Source of the DNA: Ustulina deusta
Taxonomy: Eukaryota > Ascomycota > Sordariomycetes > Xylariales > Xylariaceae
Assembly (NCBI GenBank): GCA_023159155.1
Contig: JAJNNX010000034.1
Coordinates: forward strand, 372,001 to 436,000
Length of the DNA: 64,000 nt
Reading direction: 5' to 3'
This document shows positions 46,698-56,900 of the stretch, piece after piece. The notes under the pieces were generated by a model. It ran no database searches, was not told where the DNA came from, and was given only the letters and a program-made list of their open reading frames with translations. The position numbers were made by a program, and so were the translations under genes. Each line of letters begins with the position of its first letter. The first letter of the stretch is position 1.

Positions 46698-49089
46698 ATG
46701 TCTAGTCCAGAGTTTACCCCGATTCCCTTCACAATCGCTGTAGTCGGACTAGGACAGCGAGCGGTGAAGCATGCATTGCCGGCGATAAATAGCCTGTCAG
46801 ATTTCTTCTCAATTTCGATCGGTTGCGACAACGAAAAAAATGCTCGAGAGAGGTTCCATTCGGTATATCCCACAGTGGATTGTGTTTCATCCGTGGAAGA
46901 AATCACTCAATGGAGAGATATGCTAGGCAACCCAGTACAATGTGCCTATGTTGCAGTTCCGCACTTCGAGCACCAATCCGCCGTGACTTGTCTGCTTGAA
47001 GCCGGAATTCATGTATTGAAAGAAAAACCCGCGGCACTATCCGTGAAGGGACTGCAATCTCTTCATGGCCTCGCGGATCTCCACGGGGTTCGGTTGATCA
47101 CAGCGTGTCAGGGGCGCTATAGTGAACGACTGGAACATATCAAGTCACAAATGCCTCTTTTGGGAAATATTCGATTCCTGGAAGGATTCCGCGAGCTCCA
47201 CGATCTAAACCTTGGATCTGGATGGAGAGCGAAGAGATGTTTGTCTGGCGGAGGCGTGCTTTCTGACCTAGGTTGGCACCTTTTAGACACAGTGATCAGT
47301 CTATTCATGTCAAGCAACACAGTCGAGCCAATTATCACCCACTCCAAGTTGATCAGCACACGAGATCATCAGAAATATGACGTGGAAGACACTGCTTTCA
47401 TCTCTTTGGATCTTGCACAAAGATCCACAGACACCGCTGTGTCCAGGAGCATCTCATGTCATCTGAAGACCTCTAGAGTAGGCTCACAAAAGATCGACAA
47501 CATCACAATCACGGGAAGCGATGGCATCTTGACCGCAGAAGGGGATAATCTCACTTTACAACTCTACTTCAACTCAGGTATCAAAGAGTTCAGGCAAGCT
47601 TGCTCGGCAGCTGGGTCCGTGAAGCAAATGTTCCGGCAGTTTTCGGAAGAGATCAGGCAATCCAAAGCGACTCCATCCTATCACTGCTATCGTCGACAGG
47701 ATATTGCAGTAGCCAGCCTCATTGAGAAAGTCTATCACGATTCACTACGCCCCGTCACTAAGAGTAAGCTCGGCATGAGTCTCAGATCTTCCGCTCTCCC
47801 ATCGTCTCATCCTGATTCGTTTGAGTGGCCTGTCATCACAACTGATGTCCAGGACCAAGTTCTCCAGCAGCTCCATAGTACTATATCGATCTACGGCAAT
47901 GATGGAATATTTCAAGAATTCGAGAATGAATTCCGAACGATGTTGGGCCACCCTGACTGGCATGCCGCTGTGCACAATTCAGGCTCGAATGCACTAAGTG
48001 CACTTTATTTTGCTTGTGATCTCAAGCCGGGAGATGAAGTAAGTCTGCTGGGAGCTGTTCCAATTCATCTATACTAAGGAAAACCAGATCATATTTCCAG
48101 TATACACCTTCCATGCGACCTGTTCTCCTGCAATGCATTTTGGCATTCATCCTGTTTTTGTTGACGTGACGGACCTTGGGACTATAGACACAGCTGCTGT
48201 AAGAAATGCCATCACACCGTCGACAAAGGTTGTCATGGTCACTCATATGTGGGGTATCCCTTGTGACATGACTGCGCTGAAGCAAATTCTGGGAGGTTAT
48301 CCTCAGATTCGGCTGCTAGAAGATTGTTCGCACGCACATGGTGCAATGGTTGCAGGACAAGCAGTCGGAACATTTGGTGATGGCGCGGTCTGGTCCCTAC
48401 AGGGACAGAAGATCGTTTCTGGGGGTGAAGGGGGTATCTTGGTCACCAAACACAAAGACTTCCACGCTCGACAATTGCTATGGGGCCACTACAACAAACG
48501 TTGTTTCAGTGAGATTCCCCCAGACCACGGTCTCAGGTCATTCGCTTTGACAGGAGTCGGACTGAAAAACCGTGCACACCCTCTGGCTATTGCTATAGCA
48601 TTAAATCAACTACGAAAGCTCGGAGACTTCCATAAAGTCAAAACCAACCATGCGTCTATGCTACTCGATGTTATTCGCGAAATCCCATTCCTGGAAGGTC
48701 CGCAGTTATCCTCGATTAGATCTCCGAATGTTCGGCCAGCTTGGTACGTCCTATGGTTTCGCTTCAAAACAGAGTTCGCGCCTAAGGACCTGACAAGAGA
48801 AGTCTTCGTTGCATCTCTCAGGGACCATGGAATGACTGATGTCGACATTCCAAAATCAACGTGTTTGTTGCACAATCAACCTCTGTTTACAAACCCCAAG
48901 ATGGTTCTGCCTGCCGTATATTCGGACGATACTTTCTTTGCAGCGAAGGTCCAACAGGCGTTCCCCAATGCAAAAGCAATATTCGATGAGCTCATCAAAA
49001 TTCCAGTGTATGCCTATGCAAGCGATCAGCCAAGTGTCAACTCCTACATTGCTATATTTCGAACGGTTGCTTCTTTGTATATGAAATAA
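46698..49089 (+). CDS. Fusion of Gfo/Idh/MocA sugar dehydrogenase and DegT/DnrJ/EryC1/StrS aminotransferase
   Basis: Exons 46698-48038 and 48088-49089 join across a 49-bp intron (GTAAGT, TACTAAG, CCAG) in frame, giving 780 residues. Residues 1-345 form an NAD(P) oxidoreductase: IAVVGLGQRA dinucleotide site, LKEKPAAL (the family's E-K-P with catalytic Lys) and GGGVLSDLGWHLLDT (G-G-G-x-L-x-D-x-G-x-H). Residues about 375-780 form a PLP sugar aminotransferase: HNSGSNALSALYFA, DEIIFPVYTFHAT, LLEDCSHAHGA (Asp for the pyridine nitrogen) and SLQGQKIVSGGEGG with the PLP lysine. In bacteria the same two activities are separate neighbouring enzymes, as in NtdC/NtdA of kanosamine synthesis, which oxidise a sugar hydroxyl and aminate the ketone. 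One chain carrying both should turn a sugar (phosphate or nucleotide sugar) into an amino sugar. Substrate is unknown. Neighbours are a Nudix hydrolase and an APH-like kinase. Confidence 0.92.
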
Positions 49090-49193
49090 CACTGTAGTTG
49101 TGGCTAGGTCTCTAGAACACTTTCTATGTGTCTTCCTCACGCCAAATAGCAGCATTTCCTTCTTATGAGACCACCCATTGCCCTAAGTTCACA

Positions 49194-49709
49194 TCAGAAT
49201 TTCGCCTCTTGGACTAATGCTTCTGAAACTAGAGTCTTCATGTCTTGCGTGATTTCAAGTTGAGCCAGCATGTCGATGTTTGCCCAAATTCCTGTAGAAT
49301 GTTCCTCCGGATTGACCTGAAACTGGGTATCCTGCACTGTGATGACATAACTCAGTTGTATGACGTTGCGTGTACCAGCACCTGATTCCGTCGTGTAGGT
49401 AATGACGGAAAGAGGTCTCGATACGTCCTTGACCGAAAGATTCGACTCTTCAAGGACCTCCCTAGTGATGGCATCTTGAATCGTGGGATCATCGTGTTCC
49501 ACTTTGCCACCTGGGATCTCGTAGACATTAGGGTAATGTTTCTCATCAGCTCTGCGCTTCAGTAGTAGGACTTCAGCCTCATTTCGCAGAATAGCAGCTC
49601 CGACGACAAGCTTGTCGAACTTCAAGGTGGATGCGCTGTTGACGGAGGCAAGGAATTGATCGCGCGACATAGGCAAGTATGCCATGTTTGGCGTGATGTC
49701 TAATGACAT
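49194..49709 (-). CDS. Nudix hydrolase
   Basis: A single frame of 171 codons. The Nudix box is readable in EIPGGKVEHDDPTIQDAITR followed by EVLEES: GG-K-V-E, then R-E-V-L-E-E with the two metal-binding Glu. The box carries about one extra residue before the REVLEE part and has Ser-Asn in place of the usual Gly, which is tolerated in some fungal members. Upstream, VVGAAILRNEAEVLLLKRR is the typical first strand pair. Nudix enzymes cut nucleoside diphosphates linked to another group, such as nucleotide sugars or dNTPs. The gene converges on the fusion gene (104 bp between stops) and diverges from the kinase gene. A later Met (MAYLPMSRDQF) is an alternative start. Confidence 0.85.
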   Translation of the reverse strand: MSLDITPNMAYLPMSRDQFLASVNSASTLKFDKLVVGAAILRNEAEVLLLKRRADEKHYPNVYEIPGGKVEHDDPTIQDAITREVLEESNLSVKDVSRPLSVITYTTESGAGTRNVIQLSYVITVQDTQFQVNPEEHSTGIWANIDMLAQLEITQDMKTLVSEALVQEAKF

Positions 49710-49971
49710 GGCGGATGGTAGTTATGATGTTGAAGGTGTAGGTAAAGGTAAAGCTGCAGTCAAAAGTGTAGGAAAAGAAAAGAAAGGAAACAGCTCAGTT
49801 AACTTATGAATGGGAAACAAGACTTAAATGCGGCTGTAGCAGCACAGCCACAACCTATTACGGCCATCGGTTCCAGCTTAAATACTTTACCCCTCCCAGT
49901 GACGCCACTGTGCACATTTGCTTCCTTACATCAATCCGCTTGTGCGCTAGGATAACGAGTGATGCTACGCG
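49710..49971. promoter_or_regulatory. Divergent promoter between Nudix and kinase genes
   Basis: A 262-bp gap must drive both genes. Kinase side: TTAAATACTTTACCCCTCCC at 49877-49896 resembles a TATA plus C-rich element. Nudix side: GAAAAGAAAAGAAAGGAAAC at 49772-49791, i.e. a CT-rich leader on its coding strand. Confidence 0.45.
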
Positions 49972-51048
49972 ATGTTTCCAATAAAGCACACAGCTGAGGA
50001 GCGTATCTCCACTTTCTTTCAGAAGTATTGCACAGCGTCACGAGCTACCTGCGACTCTATTGCGGAGAAGATTGCTGCTTCCAAGCTGGCACCATCCTCG
50101 ACACAAGGTGCCTTCAGCTACACCCTTATTGGTGCAGATTGCGTGATACAGTTCAGAGCTCAAATTTCAGCTTTGAGTCTAGACGTGGCTCAGCTTGCCA
50201 GGAGCATCCATGGCAGCCTTGTTCCTCGAGTGGTTAACCACGGTGAACTGATAGTCGGCTCTAATACGATCATCTATCCGCTTGATAGGCTGCCAGGAGA
50301 AACATATTCAGCACCTTCGGCGCAGAGTATCAGCTTTGAGCTTATTGAAAAACAAAGAAACACGATCAAAGGCCTTGCACGGTGCGTTATATTCAACTAT
50401 ACCGCTATTGTTGGGCGAAGGCTTATTTGCTTTAGAATTTTCGCACAAGCGCTAAGCAATCCGCAAGCGGTGGCGCCACTTACCGTTGTCAACACTCGTC
50501 AAATTTACGAACATAGGCTACGGCAGCTAACGAAAAGCCTGCCAGAGAGGTACAAAAGCCTGCTTGCCTATTGTACGGATGGTCTCAGTCACATGTTCGG
50601 CGATCAGATGCCTTGGACACTGACCCACGGTGATCTATGCGATGCCAATTTGTTGGTTGACCGGAGAAATGGTGAGCTTACCGGTCTTGTCGACTGGGCA
50701 GAAGGCTCGATTCTTCCCTTTGGACTGGCTCTTTGGGGATTGGAAACCCTCCTTGGTTTTATGGATGATACGACCAATTGTTGGGTATACTATGAATGCT
50801 GGGAACACTTGGAGGATCTATTCTGGCAAACCTTAAAACCCTGCATGTCTCGACTTAGCCCGGATCAGTTGAAAGGCGTTCATATTGCTCGAATGCTTGG
50901 GTTATTATGCAGGCATGGCTTTAAATTCACCGGAGCTGGGGAGATATCTAAGGATGAATCCTGGGACCTCAGGCTGCTTGACGGGCAGATATTTTCGCGT
51001 CCTTTCGCGACACAGTCAGAATGGATTAACAGGTGTTGGAGAGCGTGA
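49972..51048 (+). CDS. APH-like kinase of the amino-sugar locus
   Basis: The whole 358-codon frame is open, but a 54-bp segment (50382-50435; GTGCGT...TGCTTTAG) looks like an intron whose length is a multiple of three. Removing it changes an odd Cys/Ile/Phe-rich stretch into KGLARIFAQALSNPQAV, which is the normal fungal APH helix, and leaves 340 residues. Catalytic parts: TLTHGDLCDANLLVD (Asp and Asn of the Brenner-like loop) and GLVDWAEGSILPFG (metal-binding Asp). Early ATP-site strands are weakly conserved. Family members phosphorylate hydroxyls of small molecules, often amino sugars or aminoglycosides, which would suit a product of the neighbouring fusion enzyme; this link is inference. 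Confidence 0.82.
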   Translation: MFPIKHTAEERISTFFQKYCTASRATCDSIAEKIAASKLAPSSTQGAFSYTLIGADCVIQFRAQISALSLDVAQLARSIHGSLVPRVVNHGELIVGSNTIIYPLDRLPGETYSAPSAQSISFELIEKQRNTIKGLARCVIFNYTAIVGRRLICFRIFAQALSNPQAVAPLTVVNTRQIYEHRLRQLTKSLPERYKSLLAYCTDGLSHMFGDQMPWTLTHGDLCDANLLVDRRNGELTGLVDWAEGSILPFGLALWGLETLLGFMDDTTNCWVYYECWEHLEDLFWQTLKPCMSRLSPDQLKGVHIARMLGLLCRHGFKFTGAGEISKDESWDLRLLDGQIFSRPFATQSEWINRCWRA

Positions 51049-51559
51049 TACAATATCTGCTCGGAAGATTTTGCTGAATGGCTCAAAGGTTCTCGAGAGG
51101 TGGACACATGTTACAATCAATTTCCGTAGGTGGGCTCTTCTAGAGGCTAAAAGCGAGGCAGAGAACGGCTATGTAATGAAACTGTTAATGAAATACTCAC
51201 AATGATTATGCCAACGATTATGGTAATGATTCGACACCACTCTCCCCCAGAGTAGGGCTGGGAAAGTCCCCCTTCACTATCCCATCCTTGGTCTCGGGGC
51301 TATACAACATTACGCTCATATAAACAACAGTGATCTCATGGGCCCGATCATTTAATTACGTGGCTCTTTGCCTACTATAGATCGAGATAAGTCCCTCAAT
51401 ACAGACTACAGTTCCGTCTCGAAACCCTATTCTGTTTGCTTCCTGGGTTCCGTACGCTTCCTCCTTCGGTTTTGGCGCTGTGAGCGGAGGCAGACCGAGC
51501 GGTCCACAGCCACAGAACTTGGCGCGCTCGAAGTCCACAAGCATAAACTTGCCGCTCCG
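51049..51559. other. Intergenic region
   Basis: About 500 bp between the kinase stop and the broken gene to the right. No gene or repeat seen. Confidence 0.4.
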
Positions 51560-52287
51560 CGCGTAAGTTTGTGCGGTGCCTTATACTCGATTGCGAGCGT
51601 GGGCATATTTCGGCCGTCTGCTGTTCGGTATATGCAGAATTGATCTGCTAGATTGCCCTTTCCTTTATTCTTCCGTCGACTTTGGCGATCTGCCCTCTTA
51701 GAGGTGGCAGTAACTGACTCCCGGTCTTCGTCGTCTACTGATAACTGTTCCAAGGACTTGCTGACATCAACCTGAGTGTTCTCAAGATTGGTGTGACTCT
51801 CGAATGTTACATTCCCCTGTAGACCGAGATTCCTTCGCAATATCGGATCGGTGTTTACGTCGTCGACTAGCTTCTTGACCGCGTTCTTGACCGTATCGCG
51901 CGTAAAGGCGCGTAGTCTAACCTCCCTGCTCATAGGCTCGATCAAGGACATGACATATTCCATCTGGTGTTGTGAAGGAAATGAACGTTCGGAGGAGAAC
52001 TGGAGACTTGTGGATAATTGATCCCATATCTCCTGTTGTTTCGTAGGAAATGCATCCCAGGGTATAATTTTTCGAGGGAAAACTCGGCCGGTCGGGTTGG
52101 TCGTTTCACCTTGGGTAGTGAGCGATCGATCGGTGACCACATTGATGGCAAGACTAAGCAAGTGACATGACTCGAGATATTGCTCCAGATCCTATGGTTG
52201 CGATGCTACCGCCAATTCCTCAGCAGCTACGCGTCGGCGCTGTTCTTCGGCGAGTTGCCGGCGAAGTTGTTGAATTTTATCATCCAT
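51560..52287 (-). pseudogene. Broken fungal accessory gene with ExK nuclease-like motif
   Basis: From ATG at 52287 the leftward frame reads MDDKIQQLRRQLAEEQRRR, a coiled-coil start, hits an in-frame TAG at 52194-52192 just after ASQP, then continues unbroken: YLESCHLLSLAI, FPRKIIPWDAFP, then DQFCIYRTADGRNMPTLAIE and YKAPHKL. This order matches an uncharacterised protein family widespread in Fusarium/Colletotrichum-type genomes. Normal copies continue several hundred residues beyond KAPHKLT; here the sequence leaves the family pattern after LTR (about 51600) and soon stops. One nonsense codon plus 3' loss make it a pseudogene. IEYKAPH may be a Glu-x-Lys nuclease-type motif (inference). Confidence 0.6.
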
Positions 52288-52294
52288 CGGGATC

Positions 52295-52980
52295 TGGTAA
52301 ACTTCATGTCAACACCTCCGAGATTAGTTTCATTGGCAACAATGCCCTCGGTGATGCCTATAGTTAGCCCCTCAGCGCCCATCACCCTTCTAGGACATCC
52401 CTTAATCTTATAGTGGTACTACACTGCATGATTCTCTACAGCCTTCACCTTGAGGATATCGAGTATTTCAGCTTCGTAGGCCAAGAGTTTCCTTTATGCG
52501 GCTTCGCCGTTCGGGTAGAATGCAAAGCCGGTAGCACACCGCGTGACCTCACGAAGTTCTCGGAGGCCAAGGCCTAGTCGTCTAACGAGTATCGACTTAA
52601 CTCCGAACGGTTTGAGACGGGTGTTGTCTATACGTACAAAGATGCTATAGTCTTTACTTGTTTTCCTCGTTAGGGGGAGGGTCTTAGCCGTAAAAGAAGT
52701 CTTCTTTATATCGCTACCTGCTTAGCCTCTCTTAGGTGCCGGTGGTTAGTTTGCTATAGAGAAGCGGGTAATCTGTGTATAGGTAGGGGTTTCTTTCGTC
52801 TAGGAGTTTTCCGCTATTCGCGGGTGCGATCTACGGCTTTCCAGCCATTCGTTGAGGCAGCCGGCAAAGAAGGTGCTAAAATCTCTCGCATAAGGGTACA
52901 ATTCTATACCGACTTTTTGCAGCGTTTTATCGACAGCGTCTGTACAATATTAGAATATCCTTATATTTGCCTCATATAGT
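52295..52980 (-). pseudogene. Decayed ORF, possibly LINE (Tad-like) ORF1
   Basis: Leftward, protein-like segments appear between stops: CTDAVDKTLQKVGIELYPYA, FFAGCLNEWLESRRSH, then DYSIFVRIDNTRLKPFGVKS with RELREVTRCATGFAF, and HYKIKGCPRRVMGAEG. The run V-R-I-D...E-V...T-G-x-A followed by Y-x-x-Y-K-I-x-G-C-P-R-R resembles, from memory, the ORF1 protein of fungal Tad-type non-LTR elements. Several TAG/TAA codons and frame changes interrupt it. It abuts the coiled-coil start of the neighbouring pseudogene. Family assignment is tentative. An open frame at 53357-52950 (Pro/Ser/Thr-rich) may be its N-terminal part. Confidence 0.35.
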
Positions 52981-53906
52981 CTTCTGTCTTTATTCAAGGC
53001 GAGGACAACTTGATTGTGGCAGTCAGTAGGAGCGGGCCTAACCTCTAGGTCCCGGCTTGCTTTTTTTAGGTTTGCATGGTCCTTGGTTCGCGGCCGCTTG
53101 AGTCCGTTGGTGCTATTTGCATTACCATTCCTATAATTACTATGCAAGGTCGAGGGTTGCGGCAGATCTGCTGCAGTAACTAGTGACGGGCTACTTGCGA
53201 TGTTTTTGAGCAGCGCCTGGCGTATTCTACTTGAAGTTGTAAGACCTGATATTTTCTTTGGGGCCCTTTTGATATATGGTCCGTCAGCCGTAGCTATTGT
53301 TGCGGGCGATAATGTATCTAGCAGGTTAATCGAACCTGTAACCATTGGTCGATGCAAAAATTTGCATATGCCGGCGAAAGATATAGAATTACTCCGTCAC
53401 TCGTGGAATGGGGTCGGTTCGCTGTCCTCCAATACATACACGAAAGAAAGTGACTGTCGATAGCGACATATTGAGTTGCGACAAGACTGACATTCTCCTT
53501 GAGGCAGCAATACTATTCTACAAAGTAGATAAGATACTGTAGTACTCTTTAAGAGATTGTTGCTTTCCTTTGCATCTTCACATGTGTGACCGGGCGACTA
53601 GCCTAGCGGGTGTGCCCGCACTCCCCCCTCCCCCCCAAAACCAACACCTCCTATCAGTAAGAACTCGTTGATCATAGCTCCCTAGTCAAACTACTGTACA
53701 TAGAATAGGTACAGTAGAAGGCAAAATGGGTGTCGCGAATTTGGTTATATAGCGATTATAGCAAGGTCTAATTCTGGACACCTTTGGCTTGGCATAACAA
53801 GTGCATTGTACCTCTAAGTACCGTCATCAATGACATAATCATGCCAAAAGTGCCATATCAGACCCTTGTCTATAATCCGGCTTTAGCTATAAGGCTGATT
53901 CATGAA
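52981..53906. other. Left flank of the copia inverted structure
   Basis: A leftward 135-codon frame (53357-52950) may be the start of the adjacent relic. A C run (53625-53636) and weakly A+T-rich sequence follow. No gene supported. Base composition jumps to extreme A+T at about 53985. Confidence 0.4.
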
Positions 53907-56900
53907 GGGCCATTAGTGCCACTAGTGACAAAACGAAAAACGGGCGGCGTGGGACGGGCGCTGTAAGACGTGGGACAAATGACCTAAGCTATATTAGGTT
54001 AAAATAAAGTCTATAATTTTAAAAGCTAAATAACTTGGTTAATAAAATAGCTAAAAATATAGAGCTAATAGATTTATAAACTAGATTTTTTATATTATTT
54101 AATTTATTAAACTATTTAATTAAATAAGCTATTTTTTTATAATTTATATAAAAAAAAAAACTAAATAACGCATCTCCCAATTAACCAGGCCACCCAATTA
54201 AGTTGGCCACTATTAAAATAGAGGATCCCTATTATAAATATCGAGACAATAAAAGTAAGCTAAATTAGCTTTAACTCTAGGGATCTACTACCAAAATAAC
54301 TAGCACATATCCCAGGGGCAGAGCAGACTCTACTTAACAATAATATACACACTTCTAGACCTCTAATTTTGACTAGCTTGCTTATTCTAATAATTAAAAG
54401 TCTTATATATAATAATAAATCTACCAAACCTCAGAACTAAATAATATAATACTAAAAAATATTAAAATAACTTTATCATTAACTAGAAAAGCTTTATTTA
54501 CTAAGCTAAAAGGCTTCAATTAATAGCAACGCAACTTTATAGCTAAAATAAAAGCTTTTAATATATAAAATTATATAAAACCTGCCAAACAAAAGGAATA
54601 GCTAACCTTTTTAAAACTACTATAATACAAAAACTACTTTACAAAAGCTAATATTAATCTAGCCACCTTAATTAAGGACTTTACAGCTAACAGAAAAGCA
54701 TTCTTTATATTAAATTAAAGCGTATTTACACTAAAGAACAAGGTATATATAAAATATAAAAAGAATATTAAAAAATTAACCTCTTAAATATAAAATACTA
54801 TTATTTTAAACTATAAAATAGCGTTCTTAAAGCTAAAAAAAGAAATTTATATATAGTATAATAGTATTAGTAAGATTAATGCTACTATTTAATCTAGTCT
54901 TAAATAAAAAATAAAGGCACAATATAAGGTAATAGTATTTAAACCCCTACTAAAAGTTCTAAAGAATCTAAAAAAATAAATAATAAAATAAAAAGCTATA
55001 GTAGCTAAAGAAATTAATAAAAGACTTATAAAGCTAACTACTTTTAAAAGCCATATATCTAACTTCAAATATATACTCCAAAAGGTAATCTCTAATTAGA
55101 CTACTAGCTTTAGAATAGTTAACAAGACAGCTATTAATACAGAGTTACTAACTTATATTAATATAGTAACAGAACTACAGAAGTATATGCTAATATGCTT
55201 ATCGTCCTCAGGAGGTAGAAAAGTACTTAAAAAAGCATTCTTTACTTATAAAACTAATAAATAGAAAAAAAGCAATAAAGACAATCTAGTTTAAAATAAA
55301 CTAGATTATTCTAATTTTTAACGCCTATATAGAAGAGAATAAGGCTATATTAGTAATAAAAATAGAGGCATATAAAGAAATATACTAAAGCGCTTTTATA
55401 CTAATATCTAAGTTTGCAAAATATATTAAAGTTTTTATAAGCTTAAAAAATACTAATATATATTACTAGAGAAAGCGCTTATATATTAAATAGCCCAACC
55501 TCTATTAAGGCAAATAGTATTAAAAGTTATAAAAAATGATTTAGATTTTATAAAAGAGGTAGCTTAGTTAAGCAGTAAAAAGAGAGTTACTAAGGTTAAA
55601 ATACTAAACGAATAACTAACTAGCCAAATAATAGGTAGCTTACTTATAGCCTAAAAGGCTATTTTTAAAAGAAACAAACTTTAATACCTATTTAAGAACT
55701 TAGCTATCTTAGATTTAAGAAAAACCCTATATATCTTTAATAAAATAATAAGGTTTTTAAATTTTAAAAAAGCTAAGCTAAAAGATATAGTTATAGTAAA
55801 AGATTCTGCAGTGCCTATCCTAGAATATAAAAAGGTAGATATTAACATTTAAAGACTTAAAGGCCTAAAAGTTATACAGCTACTCAATATAATATACTAC
55901 AAGGACTTTTTAATAAATATTATCTTTTTAAAAAGACTTTAATAAAGCAGATACTAATAGAATATAAAGCTTATACTTTTAGTATTTTAAAAATAAAAAA
56001 ATAAAAAAATTATTTGCAGATTATAAAAGTAATTTAACTAGTTTATACTAGAATACTTTCCCTTATTACTAATTAAATAAGCGTTCTATATTTGCAAAAA
56101 AAGGTTTAATACCTATATAAAAAAGAAACCTATCTATATAAATATCTTAAAATAGTATCTTTATCTAAGATATACTAGACCTAACTCCTTAAAGCACCTA
56201 ATACAGGAGTCTCTAAAAGCAAAGATTAAAAAGGATTTAGAGGCTAAAATAGCTATAACTAACTGCAATACCTATGCCCAAGCCAAGCTATAACGCTAAA
56301 TTAAGAGAACCAAGCAAATAAGGCCTAATAAGCCTAGAGTCCAAATTACAATTAATTTTTATAATTTCAAAAAGACTATATACTTTAATAACTTTATAAT
56401 AATTGCTATAGACAAATATTTAAAATATACCTAGGATTACTTCCTTAAAAATAAATAGACCAAAAATATAATTACCGCTTTCAAAAAGCTAATTAAATAT
56501 TTATAGAGCCGCTATTAAGTTAAAGTTAAAGTAATCAAATGCAATAATAAGATCCTAAAATATAAGAACAGCTTAAAAGTATTTAAAGAGACTTTCTTAG
56601 ATTATAAGATTATATTTAAGCCTTTAGCAGCTAATATATAAGGCCAAAATAGAGCAGTTAAACACTTAGGGGGTATAATCAAAAATAAAGCTTGCGTAAT
56701 ATACCTAAGCTTAAATTTACTAAAAAAATTATAGTGTGACGAACCCTACTCGTATGGGTGTCGTATCGCTAGTACTGAACCTCGGATATAACTTACTGAC
56801 TGGGACTCGCTCGAGGCCGTATGCCTCGGGTTATTGTTCCGGCGTGGTGAACCTTAGTATGAGCTGTGCAAGGACTTGAGGATGGTCGTTAGGGAGTTAA

